Notes under the pieces: generated by a model
The model's database searches: none
Seen by the model: the letters and a program-made list of their open reading frames with translations, nothing else
What the model was told of the DNA's origin: nothing
Assembly (NCBI GenBank): GCA_037190665.1
Contig: JBBCJT010000074.1
Location: 26,947-90,946 of the forward strand
Origin: JBBCJT01 sp037190665
GTDB taxonomy: Bacteria > Pseudomonadota > Alphaproteobacteria > Acetobacterales > Acetobacteraceae
DNA length: 64,000 nt
Direction: 5' to 3'
Translations under genes and position numbers: made by a program
Shown here: one piece after another, positions 8,127-18,718 of the stretch
How the letters are laid out: each line of letters starts with the position of its first letter
How positions within the stretch are numbered: the stretch's first letter is position 1

Positions 8127-9704
8127 ATGAACACGGGCTGGAAGGCTGCGCTGCTCGGCGCCGCGTCGATGGGCATTCTGACAGGTGGTGCGTCCGCGCA
8201 GCACCTGAATATGGCGGTTGGTGCGCCGGTCACCTCGCTCGACCCGCACTATCATCAGCTTTCGCCCAACAACGCCGTCGCGGACATGATCTTCGACACG
8301 CTGACGGACACGGACGCGGCCGAACGGCTGCGGCCGGCGCTGGCGGAGAGCTACCGCCCGGTGGCCGAGAATGTCTGGGAATTCAAGCTCCGCCCCGGCG
8401 TGCGCTTCCACAACGGCAACCCGCTGACGGCCGAGGACGTGGCCTTCACCTTCCAGCGGGTGCCCACCGTGCCCAACAGCCCGTCCTCCTTCGCCGTCTT
8501 CACGCGGCCGATGCGGGGTGTCGAGATCGTCGATCCGCTGACGATCCGCATCCGCACGGAAGGACCGTACCCGCTGATGCCGCTGGATATGGCCAACGTG
8601 CGCATCCTGGACAAGGAAACGCACGAGGGCGCGACCACCGATCGGTTCAACAGCGGCGAGCTGGCGGTCGGGACCGGCCCGTGGCGGGTGAAATCCCACC
8701 GCAACGGCGACCGTATCGAGTTCGAACGCAACGACAATTACTGGGGCCAGAAGCCGGCCTTCGCCACCGTCACCTACCGGATGATCACCAACGACGCCAC
8801 GCGCACCGCCTCGCTGCTCGCGGGCGACGTGGACGTGATCGACCAGGTGCCGACGGCGGACCTGTCCAAGCTGCGTGCCGACCCGCGCGTGACGCTGGCC
8901 GAGATCCAGGGCCTGCGCATCGTCTACCTGTGGGTCGACCACCACAACACCGGCCCGTCGCCGTTCGCGTTCGACAACGACGGCAAGCCGCTGGCGCAGA
9001 ACCCGTTCAGGGACCCGCGCGTCCGCCGCGCGCTCAACACCTCGATCGACCGCAACGCGATCGTCAGCCGGGTGATGGAAGGGGCGGCGACGCCGTCGGG
9101 CCAGTTCCTGCCCACCGCGAGCTTCGGCGCGCTGCCGGACTATCCGGTGCCGGCCTATGATCCGGACGGGGCGAAGAAGCTGCTGGCCGAGGCCGGCTTC
9201 CCGAACGGCTTCCGCCTGACCCTGCACGGGCCGAACGACCGCTACATCAACGATTCGCGCATCATCCAGGCGATCGGCCAGATGTGGACGCGCATCGGCG
9301 TCCGCACCCAGGTCGAGGCGCAGACCTGGTCCACCTTCGTCGGCCGCGCCGGCAAGGGCGAGTTCTCCGCCTTCCTGATCGGCTGGGGCTCCTCGGGCGG
9401 CGAGGCGTCGAACCCGCTGCGCAACCTGATCCACACGCCGGACCGCGACCGCGGCTTCGGTGCGTCCAACCGCGGCCGCTATTCCAATCCGCAGGTGGAC
9501 GCGGTCATCGAACGCGCGATCCGCGAGCTGGACGACGAGAAGCGTGAGGCGCTGCTGCGCGAGGCATCCAAGATGGCGCTGGACGACGTGGCGATGATCC
9601 CGATCCACATCCAGACCAACATCTGGGCCACGCGGAAGGGCTTCGTGCATGAGGCCCGCGCCGACGAACTGACCCGCGCCCAGGACACGAAGCCCGCGCC
9701 ATGA
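8127..9704 (+). CDS. Periplasmic peptide/opine ABC transporter substrate-binding protein (family 5)
   Basis: The 525-residue protein has a signal peptide (MNTGWKAALLGAASMGILTGGASAQ). The family-5 binding-protein pattern follows: APVTSLDPHYHQLSPNNAVADMIFDTL, VWEFKLRPGVRFHNGNPLTAEDVAF and VGTGPWRVKSHRNGDRIEFERNDNYWG. It heads a complete DppBCDF-type operon with four-base overlaps between every pair of genes. It delivers an unidentified peptide or related amine to the membrane permeases. It is a paralogue of the divergent gene at 6438. The ATG at 8127 follows GGGACGGGAG. Only the ligand is unknown. Confidence 0.92.
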   Translation: MNTGWKAALLGAASMGILTGGASAQHLNMAVGAPVTSLDPHYHQLSPNNAVADMIFDTLTDTDAAERLRPALAESYRPVAENVWEFKLRPGVRFHNGNPLTAEDVAFTFQRVPTVPNSPSSFAVFTRPMRGVEIVDPLTIRIRTEGPYPLMPLDMANVRILDKETHEGATTDRFNSGELAVGTGPWRVKSHRNGDRIEFERNDNYWGQKPAFATVTYRMITNDATRTASLLAGDVDVIDQVPTADLSKLRADPRVTLAEIQGLRIVYLWVDHHNTGPSPFAFDNDGKPLAQNPFRDPRVRRALNTSIDRNAIVSRVMEGAATPSGQFLPTASFGALPDYPVPAYDPDGAKKLLAEAGFPNGFRLTLHGPNDRYINDSRIIQAIGQMWTRIGVRTQVEAQTWSTFVGRAGKGEFSAFLIGWGSSGGEASNPLRNLIHTPDRDRGFGASNRGRYSNPQVDAVIERAIRELDDEKREALLREASKMALDDVAMIPIHIQTNIWATRKGFVHEARADELTRAQDTKPAP

Positions 9705-10675
9705 CAGTCTACCTCATCCGACGGCTGCTGCAGGCCGTTCTGGTAGTCGTCGCGATGAGTCTGATCGTCTTCGTCGGCGTCTATGCGATCGGCGATCCGG
9801 TCGAGATCCTGATCGCGCCGGACGCCGACCAGATGGAGCGCGAGCGCGCCGTGAAGGCGCTCGGCCTCGATAAGCCGCTGTGGATGCAGTACGGCTCCTT
9901 CGTCATCAACGCGCTCCACGGCGATCTGGGCCGGTCCTTCGTGTTCAACGAGCCGGCGCTGCAGTTGATCCTGCAGCGCATGCCGGCGACGCTGGAACTC
10001 GCGCTGGCGGCGCTGGTGCTGGGCTGCGTCATCGGCATCCCGCTGGGGATGTATGCCGGCCTCAAGCCCGACTCGCCGGTGTCCAAGACCATCATGGCGG
10101 GCTCCATCCTCGGCTTCTCGCTGCCCAGCTTCTGGGTGGGGCTGATGCTGATCATGGTGTTCGCCGTGCAGCTCGGCTGGCTTCCCTCCACCGGCCGCGG
10201 CGAGACGGCGGAGCTGTTCGGGCTGCGCTGGTCGTTCCTGACCCGCGACGGGCTCGCGCATCTGCTGCTGCCCGCGATCAACCTGAGCCTGTTCAAGATC
10301 TCGCTGGTCATCCGCCTGACCCGTTCGGGCGTGCGCGAGACGATGCAGCTCGACTTCGTGAAGTTCGCCCGCGCCAAGGGGCTCAGTCCCAGTCGCGTCA
10401 TCGGCGTGCACGTGCTCAAGAACATCATGATCCCGGTCGTCACCGTGGTCGGGCTGGAACTGGGATCGACGATCGCCTTCTCGGTGGTCACCGAGAGCAT
10501 CTTCGCCTGGCCGGGCATGGGCAAGCTGATCATCGACAGCATCAACGTGCTCGACCGGCCGGTGATCGTCGCCTACCTGATGGTGATCGTGTTCCTGTTC
10601 ATCGCGATCAACCTGATCGTCGACCTGCTGTACACCGTGCTCGATCCCCGCGTCCGGCTGGAGGGCAAGGCATGA
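9701..10675 (+). CDS. Peptide ABC transporter permease, DppB type
   Basis: This 324-residue inner-membrane protein has six membrane segments. The N-terminus is typical of DppB (YLIRRLLQAVLVVVAMSLIVFVGVYAIGDPVE). The cytoplasmic EAA loop near RLTRSGVRETMQLDFVKFARAKGLSPSRVIGVHVLKN contacts the ATPase subunit. It pairs with the permease encoded directly downstream to form the channel. It overlaps the binding-protein gene and the next permease gene by four bases each, so the operon is translationally coupled. Length and topology are normal. Confidence 0.94.
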   Translation: MTVYLIRRLLQAVLVVVAMSLIVFVGVYAIGDPVEILIAPDADQMERERAVKALGLDKPLWMQYGSFVINALHGDLGRSFVFNEPALQLILQRMPATLELALAALVLGCVIGIPLGMYAGLKPDSPVSKTIMAGSILGFSLPSFWVGLMLIMVFAVQLGWLPSTGRGETAELFGLRWSFLTRDGLAHLLLPAINLSLFKISLVIRLTRSGVRETMQLDFVKFARAKGLSPSRVIGVHVLKNIMIPVVTVVGLELGSTIAFSVVTESIFAWPGMGKLIIDSINVLDRPVIVAYLMVIVFLFIAINLIVDLLYTVLDPRVRLEGKA

Positions 10676-11598
10676 GCGCGACCACCGCACCCGTCGCGGC
10701 GGCCCCGCCCGCCGCGCCGCGCAAGGAGGAGACGCCGTTCCGGCGTTTCGTCAGCGAGTTCGCGGAATCGAAGATCGCGCTCGGGGCGCTGTTCGTGGTC
10801 ATGCTGATCGCGCTGTGCGCCATCTTCGCGCCCTGGATCGCGCCGCAGAACCCCTACGATCTCGCCCAGCTCGACATCATGGACGGGCGGCTGGAGCCGG
10901 GGTCGCAGTCGGCGGCAGGTTATACCTACCTGCTCGGCACCGACGACCAGGGCCGGGACATGTTCTCCGGCATCCTGTACGGGCTGCGCATCTCGCTCGG
11001 CGTCGGCGCCGGATCGGCGTTCATAGCCTTCCTCGTCGGCTCCTCGCTCGGGCTGCTCGCCGCCTATTCCGGCAAGCGCACCGACACGCTGATCATGCGG
11101 CTGGTGGACCTGCAGCTTTCCTTCCCGTCCATCCTCGTCGCGCTGATGATCCTCGCCTTCCTAGGCAAGAGCATCATGAACGTGGTGCTCGCGCTGGTGA
11201 TCGTGGAATGGGCGTACTACGCGCGCACCGCCCGCGGCACCGCGCTGGTGGAGCGCCGGCGCGAGTACGTGGAGGCGGCGGAATGCCTCGCGCTGCCGTC
11301 GCGGCGCATCCTGTTCCGCCACCTGCTGCCCAACTGCCTGCCGCCGCTGATCGTCATCGGCACCATCCAGGTGGCGCGCGCGATCGCGCTCGAGGCGACG
11401 CTGTCCTTCCTCGGCCTCGGCGTGCCGATCACCGAGCCCTCGCTCGGCCTGCTGATCGCCAACGGCTACGAGTACATGCTGTCGGGCAAGTACTGGATCA
11501 GCTTCTACCCGGGCATCGCGTTGCTGATCACCATCGTCTCGATCAATCTCGTCGGCGATCACCTGCGCGACGTGCTGAACCCGCGGCTGAAGAAATGA
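10672..11598 (+). CDS. Peptide ABC transporter permease, DppC type
   Basis: This 308-residue second permease has an extended Ala/Pro-rich cytoplasmic N-terminus, then SKIALGALFVVMLIALCAIFAPWIAPQNPYD, the DppC family opening. The GTDDQGRDMFSGILYGLRISLGVG segment and the EAA loop YVEAAECLALPSRRILFRHLLPNC are both diagnostic. It forms the translocation pore with the DppB-type partner. Starts and stops overlap its neighbours by four bases. The protein acts in the inner membrane; the substrate is unknown. Confidence 0.94.
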   Translation: MSATTAPVAAAPPAAPRKEETPFRRFVSEFAESKIALGALFVVMLIALCAIFAPWIAPQNPYDLAQLDIMDGRLEPGSQSAAGYTYLLGTDDQGRDMFSGILYGLRISLGVGAGSAFIAFLVGSSLGLLAAYSGKRTDTLIMRLVDLQLSFPSILVALMILAFLGKSIMNVVLALVIVEWAYYARTARGTALVERRREYVEAAECLALPSRRILFRHLLPNCLPPLIVIGTIQVARAIALEATLSFLGLGVPITEPSLGLLIANGYEYMLSGKYWISFYPGIALLITIVSINLVGDHLRDVLNPRLKK

Positions 11599-12592
11599 AC
11601 AAAGTGGAACCGCGCCCTGCGGGCGACGTCACTCTGGATGTCCGCAACCTTCGGACGCACTTCTTCACCCGCGCAGGCGTGGTCAAGGCGGTGGACGACG
11701 TCTCCTTCACCGTCTCGCGCGGCAAGGTGCTCGGCCTCGTCGGCGAGTCCGGGTCGGGCAAGTCGGTCACCGGCTTCTCGATCATCGGCCTGGTCGATCC
11801 GCCGGGCCGCGTCGCGGGCGGGCAGATCCTGTTCAAGGGCACCGACCTCGCGACGCTGAACGAGGAGCAGATGCGGGACCTGCGCGGCAACCGCATCGCG
11901 ATGATCTTCCAGGACCCGATGATGACGCTCAATCCGGTCCTGCGCATCGACACCCAGATGGTCGAGACGGTGCTCGCGCACGCCAAGGTCAGCCGCGAGG
12001 AGGCGCGCACCCGTGCGCGCGACACGCTCGGCATGGTGGGCATCCCGAGCCCGGAGGAGCGGCTGTCCTCCTATCCGCACCAGTTCTCGGGCGGCATGCG
12101 CCAGCGCGTCGCGATCGCGATCGCGCTGCTGCACCGGCCCGACCTGATCGTGGCGGACGAGCCCACCACCGCGCTGGATGTGACCATCCAGGCGCAGATC
12201 CTCGCCGAGGCGCAGAAGCTGTGCCGCGAGCAGGGCACCGCGCTGATCTGGATCACGCACGACCTGTCGGTCATCGCCGGCCTCGCCGACGAGATCGCGG
12301 TGATGTACGCTGGCCGCGTCGTCGAGAAGGGCAATGTGGAGGAAGTGCTCGACCGGCCGATGCACCCCTACACACACGGGCTGATCGGCTCCGTGCCCAG
12401 CCGCAACCGGCGCGGCGAGCCGCTGCGGCAGATCCCCGGCATGACGCCCTCGCTGCTGAACCTGCCGCCCGGCTGCTCCTTCCGCACGCGCTGCGCGCGC
12501 GCGGCCGAGGTCTGCACCGCCGAGCCGCAGATCGAACACCCGACGCCGGGGCGCGACCTGCGCTGTTTCCGGCCCATCCTGAGTGAGGCGGC

Positions 12593-12596
<4 letters not shown>
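11595..12596 (+). CDS. Peptide ABC transporter ATP-binding protein, DppD type
   Basis: This 333-residue ATPase powers the importer. It shows Walker A GESGSGKS, the Q-loop segment IAMIFQDPMMTLNPV, signature SGGMRQRVAIA, Walker B LIVADEPTTALD, and the H-loop ITHDLSVIAG. The C-terminal oligopeptide-transporter extension has the Cys pattern CSFRTRCARAAEVC, likely the 4Fe-4S-type cluster site known in DppD proteins. It overlaps both neighbours by four bases. All catalytic residues are present. Confidence 0.95.
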
Positions 12597-13624
<1,028 letters not shown>

Positions 13625-13766
13625 TCGCCGGGGCGTGACCGGGGGGCGCACCTGCACCCGCCCGGCGGTTGAGCGGGAACAACGACTCGAGCCGGGCGGT
13701 CGGACCTTCTGGCCGCTCGCCGGACGCGGACTTGAAACCGGGTCCGGCGCGGAGGATATCTGACCC

Positions 13767-14753
13767 GTGGGGAAAGCCATCGTCGATCCGTTCGGCCGGG
13801 AGATCACCTACCTGCGGGTATCGGTGACGGACCGCTGTGACCTCCGCTGCGTCTACTGCATGGCGGAGGACATGACCTTCCTGCCGAAGGCGCAGATCCT
13901 CACGCTGGAGGAGCTGGAGCAGCTCTGCGCCGTCTTCATCCGGGGCGGCGTGCGCAAGCTGCGCCTGACCGGCGGCGAGCCGCTGGTGCGCAAGAACCTG
14001 ATGTCGCTGGTGCGCGGGCTCGGCGCCCATCTCGGCCACGGGCTCGACGAGCTGACGCTGACCACCAACGGCACGCTGCTCACCCGCCACGCCGACGAGC
14101 TTGCCGCCGCCGGCGTGCGCCGGATCAACGTGAGCCTCGACACGCTCGACCCGGCGAAATTCGCCGCCATCACCCGCTGGGGCAAGCTGGAGAAGACGCT
14201 GGACGGCATCTACGCCGCCAAGGCCGCCGGGCTCGCGGTGAAGATCAACGCGGTGGCGCTGAAGGACGTGAACGAGGACGAGTACGACGCCATGATCGCC
14301 TGGTGCGGCGAGCACGGCTTCGATTTCTGCCTGATCGAGACCATGCCCATGGGCGAGGTCGAGCACCGTGCCGAGCAGTACCTGCCGCTGAGCCTGGTGC
14401 GCGCGCGGCTCGCCCGGCGCTGGACCCTCACCGACACCGATTACCGCACCGGCGGGCCGGCTCGGTACATGACGATCGCGGAGACCGGGCGGCGGATAGG
14501 CTTCATCACGCCGATGACCCACAATTTCTGCGAAAGCTGCAACCGCGTGCGGCTGACCTGCACCGGCACACTGTACATGTGCCTCGGCCAGGACGACGCG
14601 GCTGACCTGCGCGCCCCGCTGCGCGCCGGCGAGGATCTGGACGCGGCGATCCGTGCCGCCATCGCGCGCAAGCCGAAGGGGCACGATTTCATCATCGACC
14701 GCCGCCGCAGCGCGCCCTCCGTCGCGCGGCACATGAGCGTCACCGGCGGGTGA
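13767..14753 (+). CDS. moaA: GTP 3',8-cyclase MoaA (molybdenum cofactor biosynthesis)
   Basis: MoaA is a radical SAM enzyme that converts GTP to 3',8-cyclo-7,8-dihydro-GTP, the first step of molybdopterin synthesis. The 328-residue protein shows the radical-SAM cluster motif CDLRCVYC near residue 24 and the LRLTGGEPLVRKNL block. The second cluster motif is CESCNRVRLTCTGTLYMCLG. The C-terminal GG (HMSVTGG) is needed for activity in the family. The start is GTG at 13767. No molybdenum-cofactor riboswitch fold is evident in the 142-bp leader. It overlaps the downstream acetyltransferase by four bases. Confidence 0.97.
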   Translation: MGKAIVDPFGREITYLRVSVTDRCDLRCVYCMAEDMTFLPKAQILTLEELEQLCAVFIRGGVRKLRLTGGEPLVRKNLMSLVRGLGAHLGHGLDELTLTTNGTLLTRHADELAAAGVRRINVSLDTLDPAKFAAITRWGKLEKTLDGIYAAKAAGLAVKINAVALKDVNEDEYDAMIAWCGEHGFDFCLIETMPMGEVEHRAEQYLPLSLVRARLARRWTLTDTDYRTGGPARYMTIAETGRRIGFITPMTHNFCESCNRVRLTCTGTLYMCLGQDDAADLRAPLRAGEDLDAAIRAAIARKPKGHDFIIDRRRSAPSVARHMSVTGG

Positions 14754-15268
14754 TCCGCCCCGCCCGTACCTCCGACATCCCCGCGCTGGCCTGGATCGAG
14801 TACGAGTCCACCCGGGCCTTCGACAAGCCGATCCGCGCCCGTGCCGAGAGTTTCGGGCGACTGCCGGACGATGCCTTCGCCCCGCCCGTCGCGGCCGGGC
14901 ACGCCTGGGTCGCCCCCGATCCGGAGGACCGCCCGGCCGGCTTCGTGGCGTGCCGCCTGCTGGACGGGCGCCCCTACGTCGTCGAACTGTCGGTGCTCAC
15001 CGCCCACCATCGGCGGGGATACGGCAGCGCGCTGCTGGAACAGGCCGCGGCGTGGGCGCAGCCTTGGGGCGTGCTGACGCTGACGACGTTCCGCGATGTG
15101 CCGTTCAACGCACCCTTCTACGCGCGGCGCGGCTTCACGATCATGGAGCCCGACGCGGACTGGCCCGAACTCGCCTCGCAGCTTGCGGCCGAGCGGGAAC
15201 GCTGGTCCGGCGTTGCGGAGCGTGTGGCGATGATCCGGCGGACGGGCGGTGATCCGGCCGCCCGGTGA
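14750..15268 (+). CDS. GNAT-family N-acetyltransferase
   Basis: This 172-residue protein begins MIRPARTSDIPALAWIEYESTRAF, a common GNAT opening. It has the acetyl-CoA binding motif A region VVELSVLTAHHRRGYGSALLEQAAAWAQ (pattern RRGYGSALL for R/QxxGxG/A) and the motif B region NAPFYARRGFTIME. It would transfer an acetyl group to an unidentified small-molecule or protein amine in the cytoplasm. The start is GTG and overlaps the moaA stop by four bases (GTGA), so the two are co-translated. No functional link to molybdenum cofactor is known to me. Confidence 0.88.
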   Translation: MIRPARTSDIPALAWIEYESTRAFDKPIRARAESFGRLPDDAFAPPVAAGHAWVAPDPEDRPAGFVACRLLDGRPYVVELSVLTAHHRRGYGSALLEQAAAWAQPWGVLTLTTFRDVPFNAPFYARRGFTIMEPDADWPELASQLAAERERWSGVAERVAMIRRTGGDPAAR

Positions 15269-15307
15269 GCGGGCCGTCTCAGCGCGCCGTGGCAAAGCCC
15301 CGCGGCG

Positions 15308-16651
15308 TCAGCCGTAAGGGTTGGTCGTGCCGCGGAACTCGATGCGGATCGGGGTGCCGGGCAGGTCGAACGCCTCGCGCAGCCCGTTCACCAGATACCG
15401 CCGCCAGTCCTCCGGCGTCGCCTCGGCCCTCGTGCCGAACACCACGAAGGTCGGCGGCCGGGCCTTGGCCTGGGTCATGTAGCGCAGCTTCAGCCGCTTG
15501 CCGTCCACCAGCGGCGGCGGGTGGCGGGACAGGGCCGCGTCGAACCAGCGATTGATCTCGCCGGTCGGCACCCGGCGGTTCCACACCGCGTAGGCCTCCC
15601 AGATCGCGGGCATCAGCTTGTCGATCCCCGCGCCGGTCTGGGCGGACAGCGGCACCACGCGCACGCCCTTGAGCTGGGCGAGGCTGGTCTGCAGCCGGTC
15701 CGCCACGCGCCGCCGTGCGGCCTCCCGGTCGTCCACCGCATCCCACTTGGTCAGCGCGATGACGATGCTGCGGCCCTCACGCTCGACGAGGCGGGCGATC
15801 TGCAGGTCCTGCTCGTGCAGGCCCTCGGTCGCATCCACCGCGAGCAGCACCGATTCGGCCATGCGCAGGCTGTCGATGGCGGCGCCGACGGCCGCCTTCT
15901 CCAGCCGCGCCTCGATCCGCGCGCGCTTGCGCAGCCCGGCCGTGTCCACGATCAGCACGCGCCGCCCCTCGGCGTCGCGGAACTCGCTTTCCACCGCGTC
16001 GCGGGTCAGGCCCGGCTCCGGGCCGGTCAGCATCCGCTCCTCGCCCAGCAGCCGGTTCACCAGCGTGGACTTGCCGGCATTCGGGCGGCCGACGATGGAC
16101 AGGCGCAGCGGGCGGTCCACCCCGGCCACGGATTCGTCGTCCGGCGTGGCCTCGTGCTCGGGCAGCATGTCCGCGATCTCGGCCATCAGCGCGGAGATGC
16201 CCTCGCCATGCTCGGCGGAGACCGCGACCGGATCGCCGAGGCCCAGTTCGTAGGCCTCCATCGCGGAGGCGGCGCCGGCGCGGCCCTCGCTCTTGTTGGC
16301 GACCAGCAGCAGGCGGCGGCCCTGCCGCCGCAGCCAGTCGGCGAAGTGGCGGTCGGCCGGCGTCAGGCCGGATTGCGCGTCCACCACGAAGACGATCAGG
16401 TCGGCATCGGCCACCGCGCGTTCGGACTGGGCGCGCATCCGGCCGGGGATGGTCTCGGGCGGGGCTTCCTCCAGCCCGGCCGTGTCCACCAGCAGCACCT
16501 CGCGCCCGCGCAGCTTCGCGGTCGCGGTCTTGCGGTCGCGGGTGACGCCGGGCGTGTCGTCCACGATGGCGACGCGGCGGCCCACCAGCCGGTTGAACAG
16601 CGTGGACTTGCCGACATTCGGGCGGCCGACGATCGCGACCGTGGGCAGCAT
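15308..16651 (-). CDS. der: Ribosome assembly GTPase Der (EngA)
   Basis: Der is an essential double GTPase needed for 50S subunit maturation. The 447-residue protein has two G domains. The first carries GRPNVGKST, DTAGLEE and NKSE near residues 9, 56 and 118. The second carries GRPNAGKST, DTAGLR and TKWD. A C-terminal KH-like domain follows (PPPLVDGKRLKLRYMTQAKARPPTFVVFG). It starts five bases after the BamB-like gene and belongs to the unit YfgM-like / BamB-like / Der, the same order as in enterobacteria. Length and motifs are standard. Confidence 0.97.
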   Translation of the reverse strand: MLPTVAIVGRPNVGKSTLFNRLVGRRVAIVDDTPGVTRDRKTATAKLRGREVLLVDTAGLEEAPPETIPGRMRAQSERAVADADLIVFVVDAQSGLTPADRHFADWLRRQGRRLLLVANKSEGRAGAASAMEAYELGLGDPVAVSAEHGEGISALMAEIADMLPEHEATPDDESVAGVDRPLRLSIVGRPNAGKSTLVNRLLGEERMLTGPEPGLTRDAVESEFRDAEGRRVLIVDTAGLRKRARIEARLEKAAVGAAIDSLRMAESVLLAVDATEGLHEQDLQIARLVEREGRSIVIALTKWDAVDDREAARRRVADRLQTSLAQLKGVRVVPLSAQTGAGIDKLMPAIWEAYAVWNRRVPTGEINRWFDAALSRHPPPLVDGKRLKLRYMTQAKARPPTFVVFGTRAEATPEDWRRYLVNGLREAFDLPGTPIRIEFRGTTNPYG

Positions 16652-16656
16652 GGCGT

Positions 16657-17985
16657 TCAGCGCAGCGCCACCACGGTGGCGTCGTCGGTGAGCAGGAAGA
16701 CCGTGCCGGCGGCGGCGATGGGTGACAACGTGCAGCGGCCGGGCAGGCGCTGGCGGCCGATGATCTCCCCGGTGTAGGGGCTGATGGCCAGCGCCTCGGA
16801 CGTCGTGCCCGCGACCACCAGCCGGTCGCTCACCAGCAGCGGGCCGGTCCAGGAGATCGGGTCGCGGCGGCGTTCGGTGTCGCCATAGGCGGGCAGCTCC
16901 CGCAGCCAGCGGATGCGCCCGTCCTCGCGGCCGACGCAGGACAGGACCTGCTGGGTGGACAGGGTGAAGATGTAATCGCCCACCACGCAGGGCGTTTCCT
17001 GCCCGGCCACCTCGCGTTCCCACACGCGCCGGCCGGCGCGCAGGTCGAGCGCGGTGAACTGGCCGGCGACCGAGATCGCGTGGACCAGCCCCCGGTCGAT
17101 CACCGGCAGGCCGCGGATCGCGGACAGGTCGGACACGCTTTCGTGGCCGGAGGCGCCGAGGCTGTCGCTCCAGACCACGCGGCCGGAATCGGCGCGCAGG
17201 CAGACGAGTTCGCCGGAGGGGAAGCCGGCCACCAGCAGCCCGCCGTCCACCGCTGGCGAGGGCGCGCCGAACAGCCCGGCGATGGCGGGCTGGCCGCGGT
17301 AGGACCACAACACGTGGCCGTCCTCGGGTGAGCAGGCGACGAGCTGGCTGTCGATCACCGGCACGCAGACCCGTCCGCCCTCGGCTATGGAAGGCGCGCC
17401 GCGGGCCGGGCCGGGCAGGGGGGCACGCCAGCGGATGGCGCCGGTGGCGGCGTCCAGCGCCAGCAGCTCGGCCAGCCCGGTGGCGGCGAAGACGGTCTCG
17501 CCGACGATGGCGACGCCGCCGCCGAGATTGCCGGTGGAGTCGTTGTCCGGGCGGGCGTCGACGCGCCACGCGCGGCCGCCGCCCGCGGCGTCCAGCCCGG
17601 TGACCTGCGCGTTCGAATCCATCGCGTAGAGCCGGCCGCCGGCCGTCACCGGCGGCGAGGGCAGGCGTGCGCGGTAGCCGGCGCCGTCGCCGACGGAGGA
17701 CCGCCAGGCGACGGCAAGCTGGTCGGCCGCCGCGATGTGCCCCGGCGCGTGGCCGGGCGTGCCGCCGGCGACCGGCCATTCGGCGAGCGGCGCGGGGCGC
17801 GGCAGCGCGACGGGGCCGGCATCGGCGGGCGCCTCGGGCGTGGGCGCGGCCGTTCCCGCCAGGATCGGCACGCGCTCGCCCGGTAGCTTCGGCTTGGCGT
17901 CGCCGGTGATCGATTCGTAGGTCTCGGTGAGGGTGGAGCAGCCGGCGAGCATCAGGCTGCCGAGCACGGCACGGCGGCGCATCAT
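16657..17985 (-). CDS. bamB: BamB-like outer-membrane-assembly lipoprotein (PQQ-type beta-propeller)
   Basis: This 442-residue protein has a lipoprotein signal peptide with lipobox LMLAGCST. Repeated propeller blades follow, each with the PQQ-type pattern, for example LLALDAATGAIRWRAPLPGPARGAPS, VACSPEDGHVLWSY and FTALDLRAGRRVWEREVAG. BamB scaffolds the BAM complex that inserts outer-membrane beta-barrels. The assignment rests on the fold, the lipobox and the context between a YfgM-like protein and Der, as in other proteobacteria. Its ATG at 17985 overlaps the upstream gene stop by four bases. Confidence 0.85.
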   Translation of the reverse strand: MMRRRAVLGSLMLAGCSTLTETYESITGDAKPKLPGERVPILAGTAAPTPEAPADAGPVALPRPAPLAEWPVAGGTPGHAPGHIAAADQLAVAWRSSVGDGAGYRARLPSPPVTAGGRLYAMDSNAQVTGLDAAGGGRAWRVDARPDNDSTGNLGGGVAIVGETVFAATGLAELLALDAATGAIRWRAPLPGPARGAPSIAEGGRVCVPVIDSQLVACSPEDGHVLWSYRGQPAIAGLFGAPSPAVDGGLLVAGFPSGELVCLRADSGRVVWSDSLGASGHESVSDLSAIRGLPVIDRGLVHAISVAGQFTALDLRAGRRVWEREVAGQETPCVVGDYIFTLSTQQVLSCVGREDGRIRWLRELPAYGDTERRRDPISWTGPLLVSDRLVVAGTTSEALAISPYTGEIIGRQRLPGRCTLSPIAAAGTVFLLTDDATVVALR

Positions 17986-18617
17986 CCGCCCATCCCGGCG
18001 AGCAGGTCGCGCGCCCGCGCGCGCACGCCTTCCGGCGCGGTGAGGTCGCCGGCGAGCAGGGTGAGCGTGTTCTTCGCCGCATCGGCCCGGCCGGCGCGCA
18101 GGTCGATCAGCGCGGAAAGCTCGCGCGCCGAGGCGCGCCATGGTGCGCCTTCCTCCATCAGCGGGGCGAGGCGGGGGGTGAGCGTGTCCGGCTCCGCGCG
18201 GTCGATCTGGTGCAGCACCCAGTTAAGGCTCGCGAGGTCGCGGTAGACGCGGTCGAGCGCGTTGTCGGCGGCGACCGTGTTCCACTCGGCGAGCGCGCCG
18301 GGCAGGTCCCCGGTCTCGGCCTTCAGCGCGGCGGCGCGCAGCCGGGCCAGCGCGGCCACGCCGGCGGGCGCGTTCGCGGCCGCGGCGGTGAAGGCGGCGG
18401 CAGCCTGCGCCTTGTCCGTCTGCGTATTGGCGGCAAGCAGGGCCGCGGCCGCGGAGGCGGCGCGTTCGGCCGTGCGGTGGCGCCAGAACTGGTAGCCGCC
18501 GGCGCCGAGCACCAGCGCCACGGCAAGCGCGAGCGCGACCGGCCCGAAGCGCCGCCACAGGCGTTTCGCGCGCTCGGCGCGCAGGTCCTCCTCGACCTCG
18601 TCGAAAATGTCGACCAA
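17982..18617 (-). CDS. YfgM-like tetratricopeptide membrane protein
   Basis: This 211-residue protein has a short acidic cytoplasmic N-terminus (MVDIFDEVEEDLRAERAKRLWRRFG) and one membrane anchor (PVALALAVALVLGAGGYQFW). A long Ala-rich helical periplasmic region with TPR-like repeats ends LLAGMGG. This architecture matches the TPR_21/YfgM family, periplasmic chaperone-like proteins near the Sec translocon. It is first in the unit with the BamB-like and Der genes, with a four-base overlap to the next gene. The function is inferred from family and gene order. Confidence 0.82.
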   Translation of the reverse strand: MVDIFDEVEEDLRAERAKRLWRRFGPVALALAVALVLGAGGYQFWRHRTAERAASAAAALLAANTQTDKAQAAAAFTAAAANAPAGVAALARLRAAALKAETGDLPGALAEWNTVAADNALDRVYRDLASLNWVLHQIDRAEPDTLTPRLAPLMEEGAPWRASARELSALIDLRAGRADAAKNTLTLLAGDLTAPEGVRARARDLLAGMGG

Positions 18618-18718
18618 TCAACCGGTCCCGGAATGCGAGGTCGCGGATATAGCCGCGAGGGACCGAGGCGGCAAACCGGGCAACGCTTTCTTCAGCCCCG
18701 CATGGTCAATTGTGCGCC

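Noticed and set aside
13625..13766. Possible molybdenum-cofactor riboswitch before moaA
   Set aside because: Short inverted repeats are present, but I could not fit the conserved core of that riboswitch; no basis for a call.
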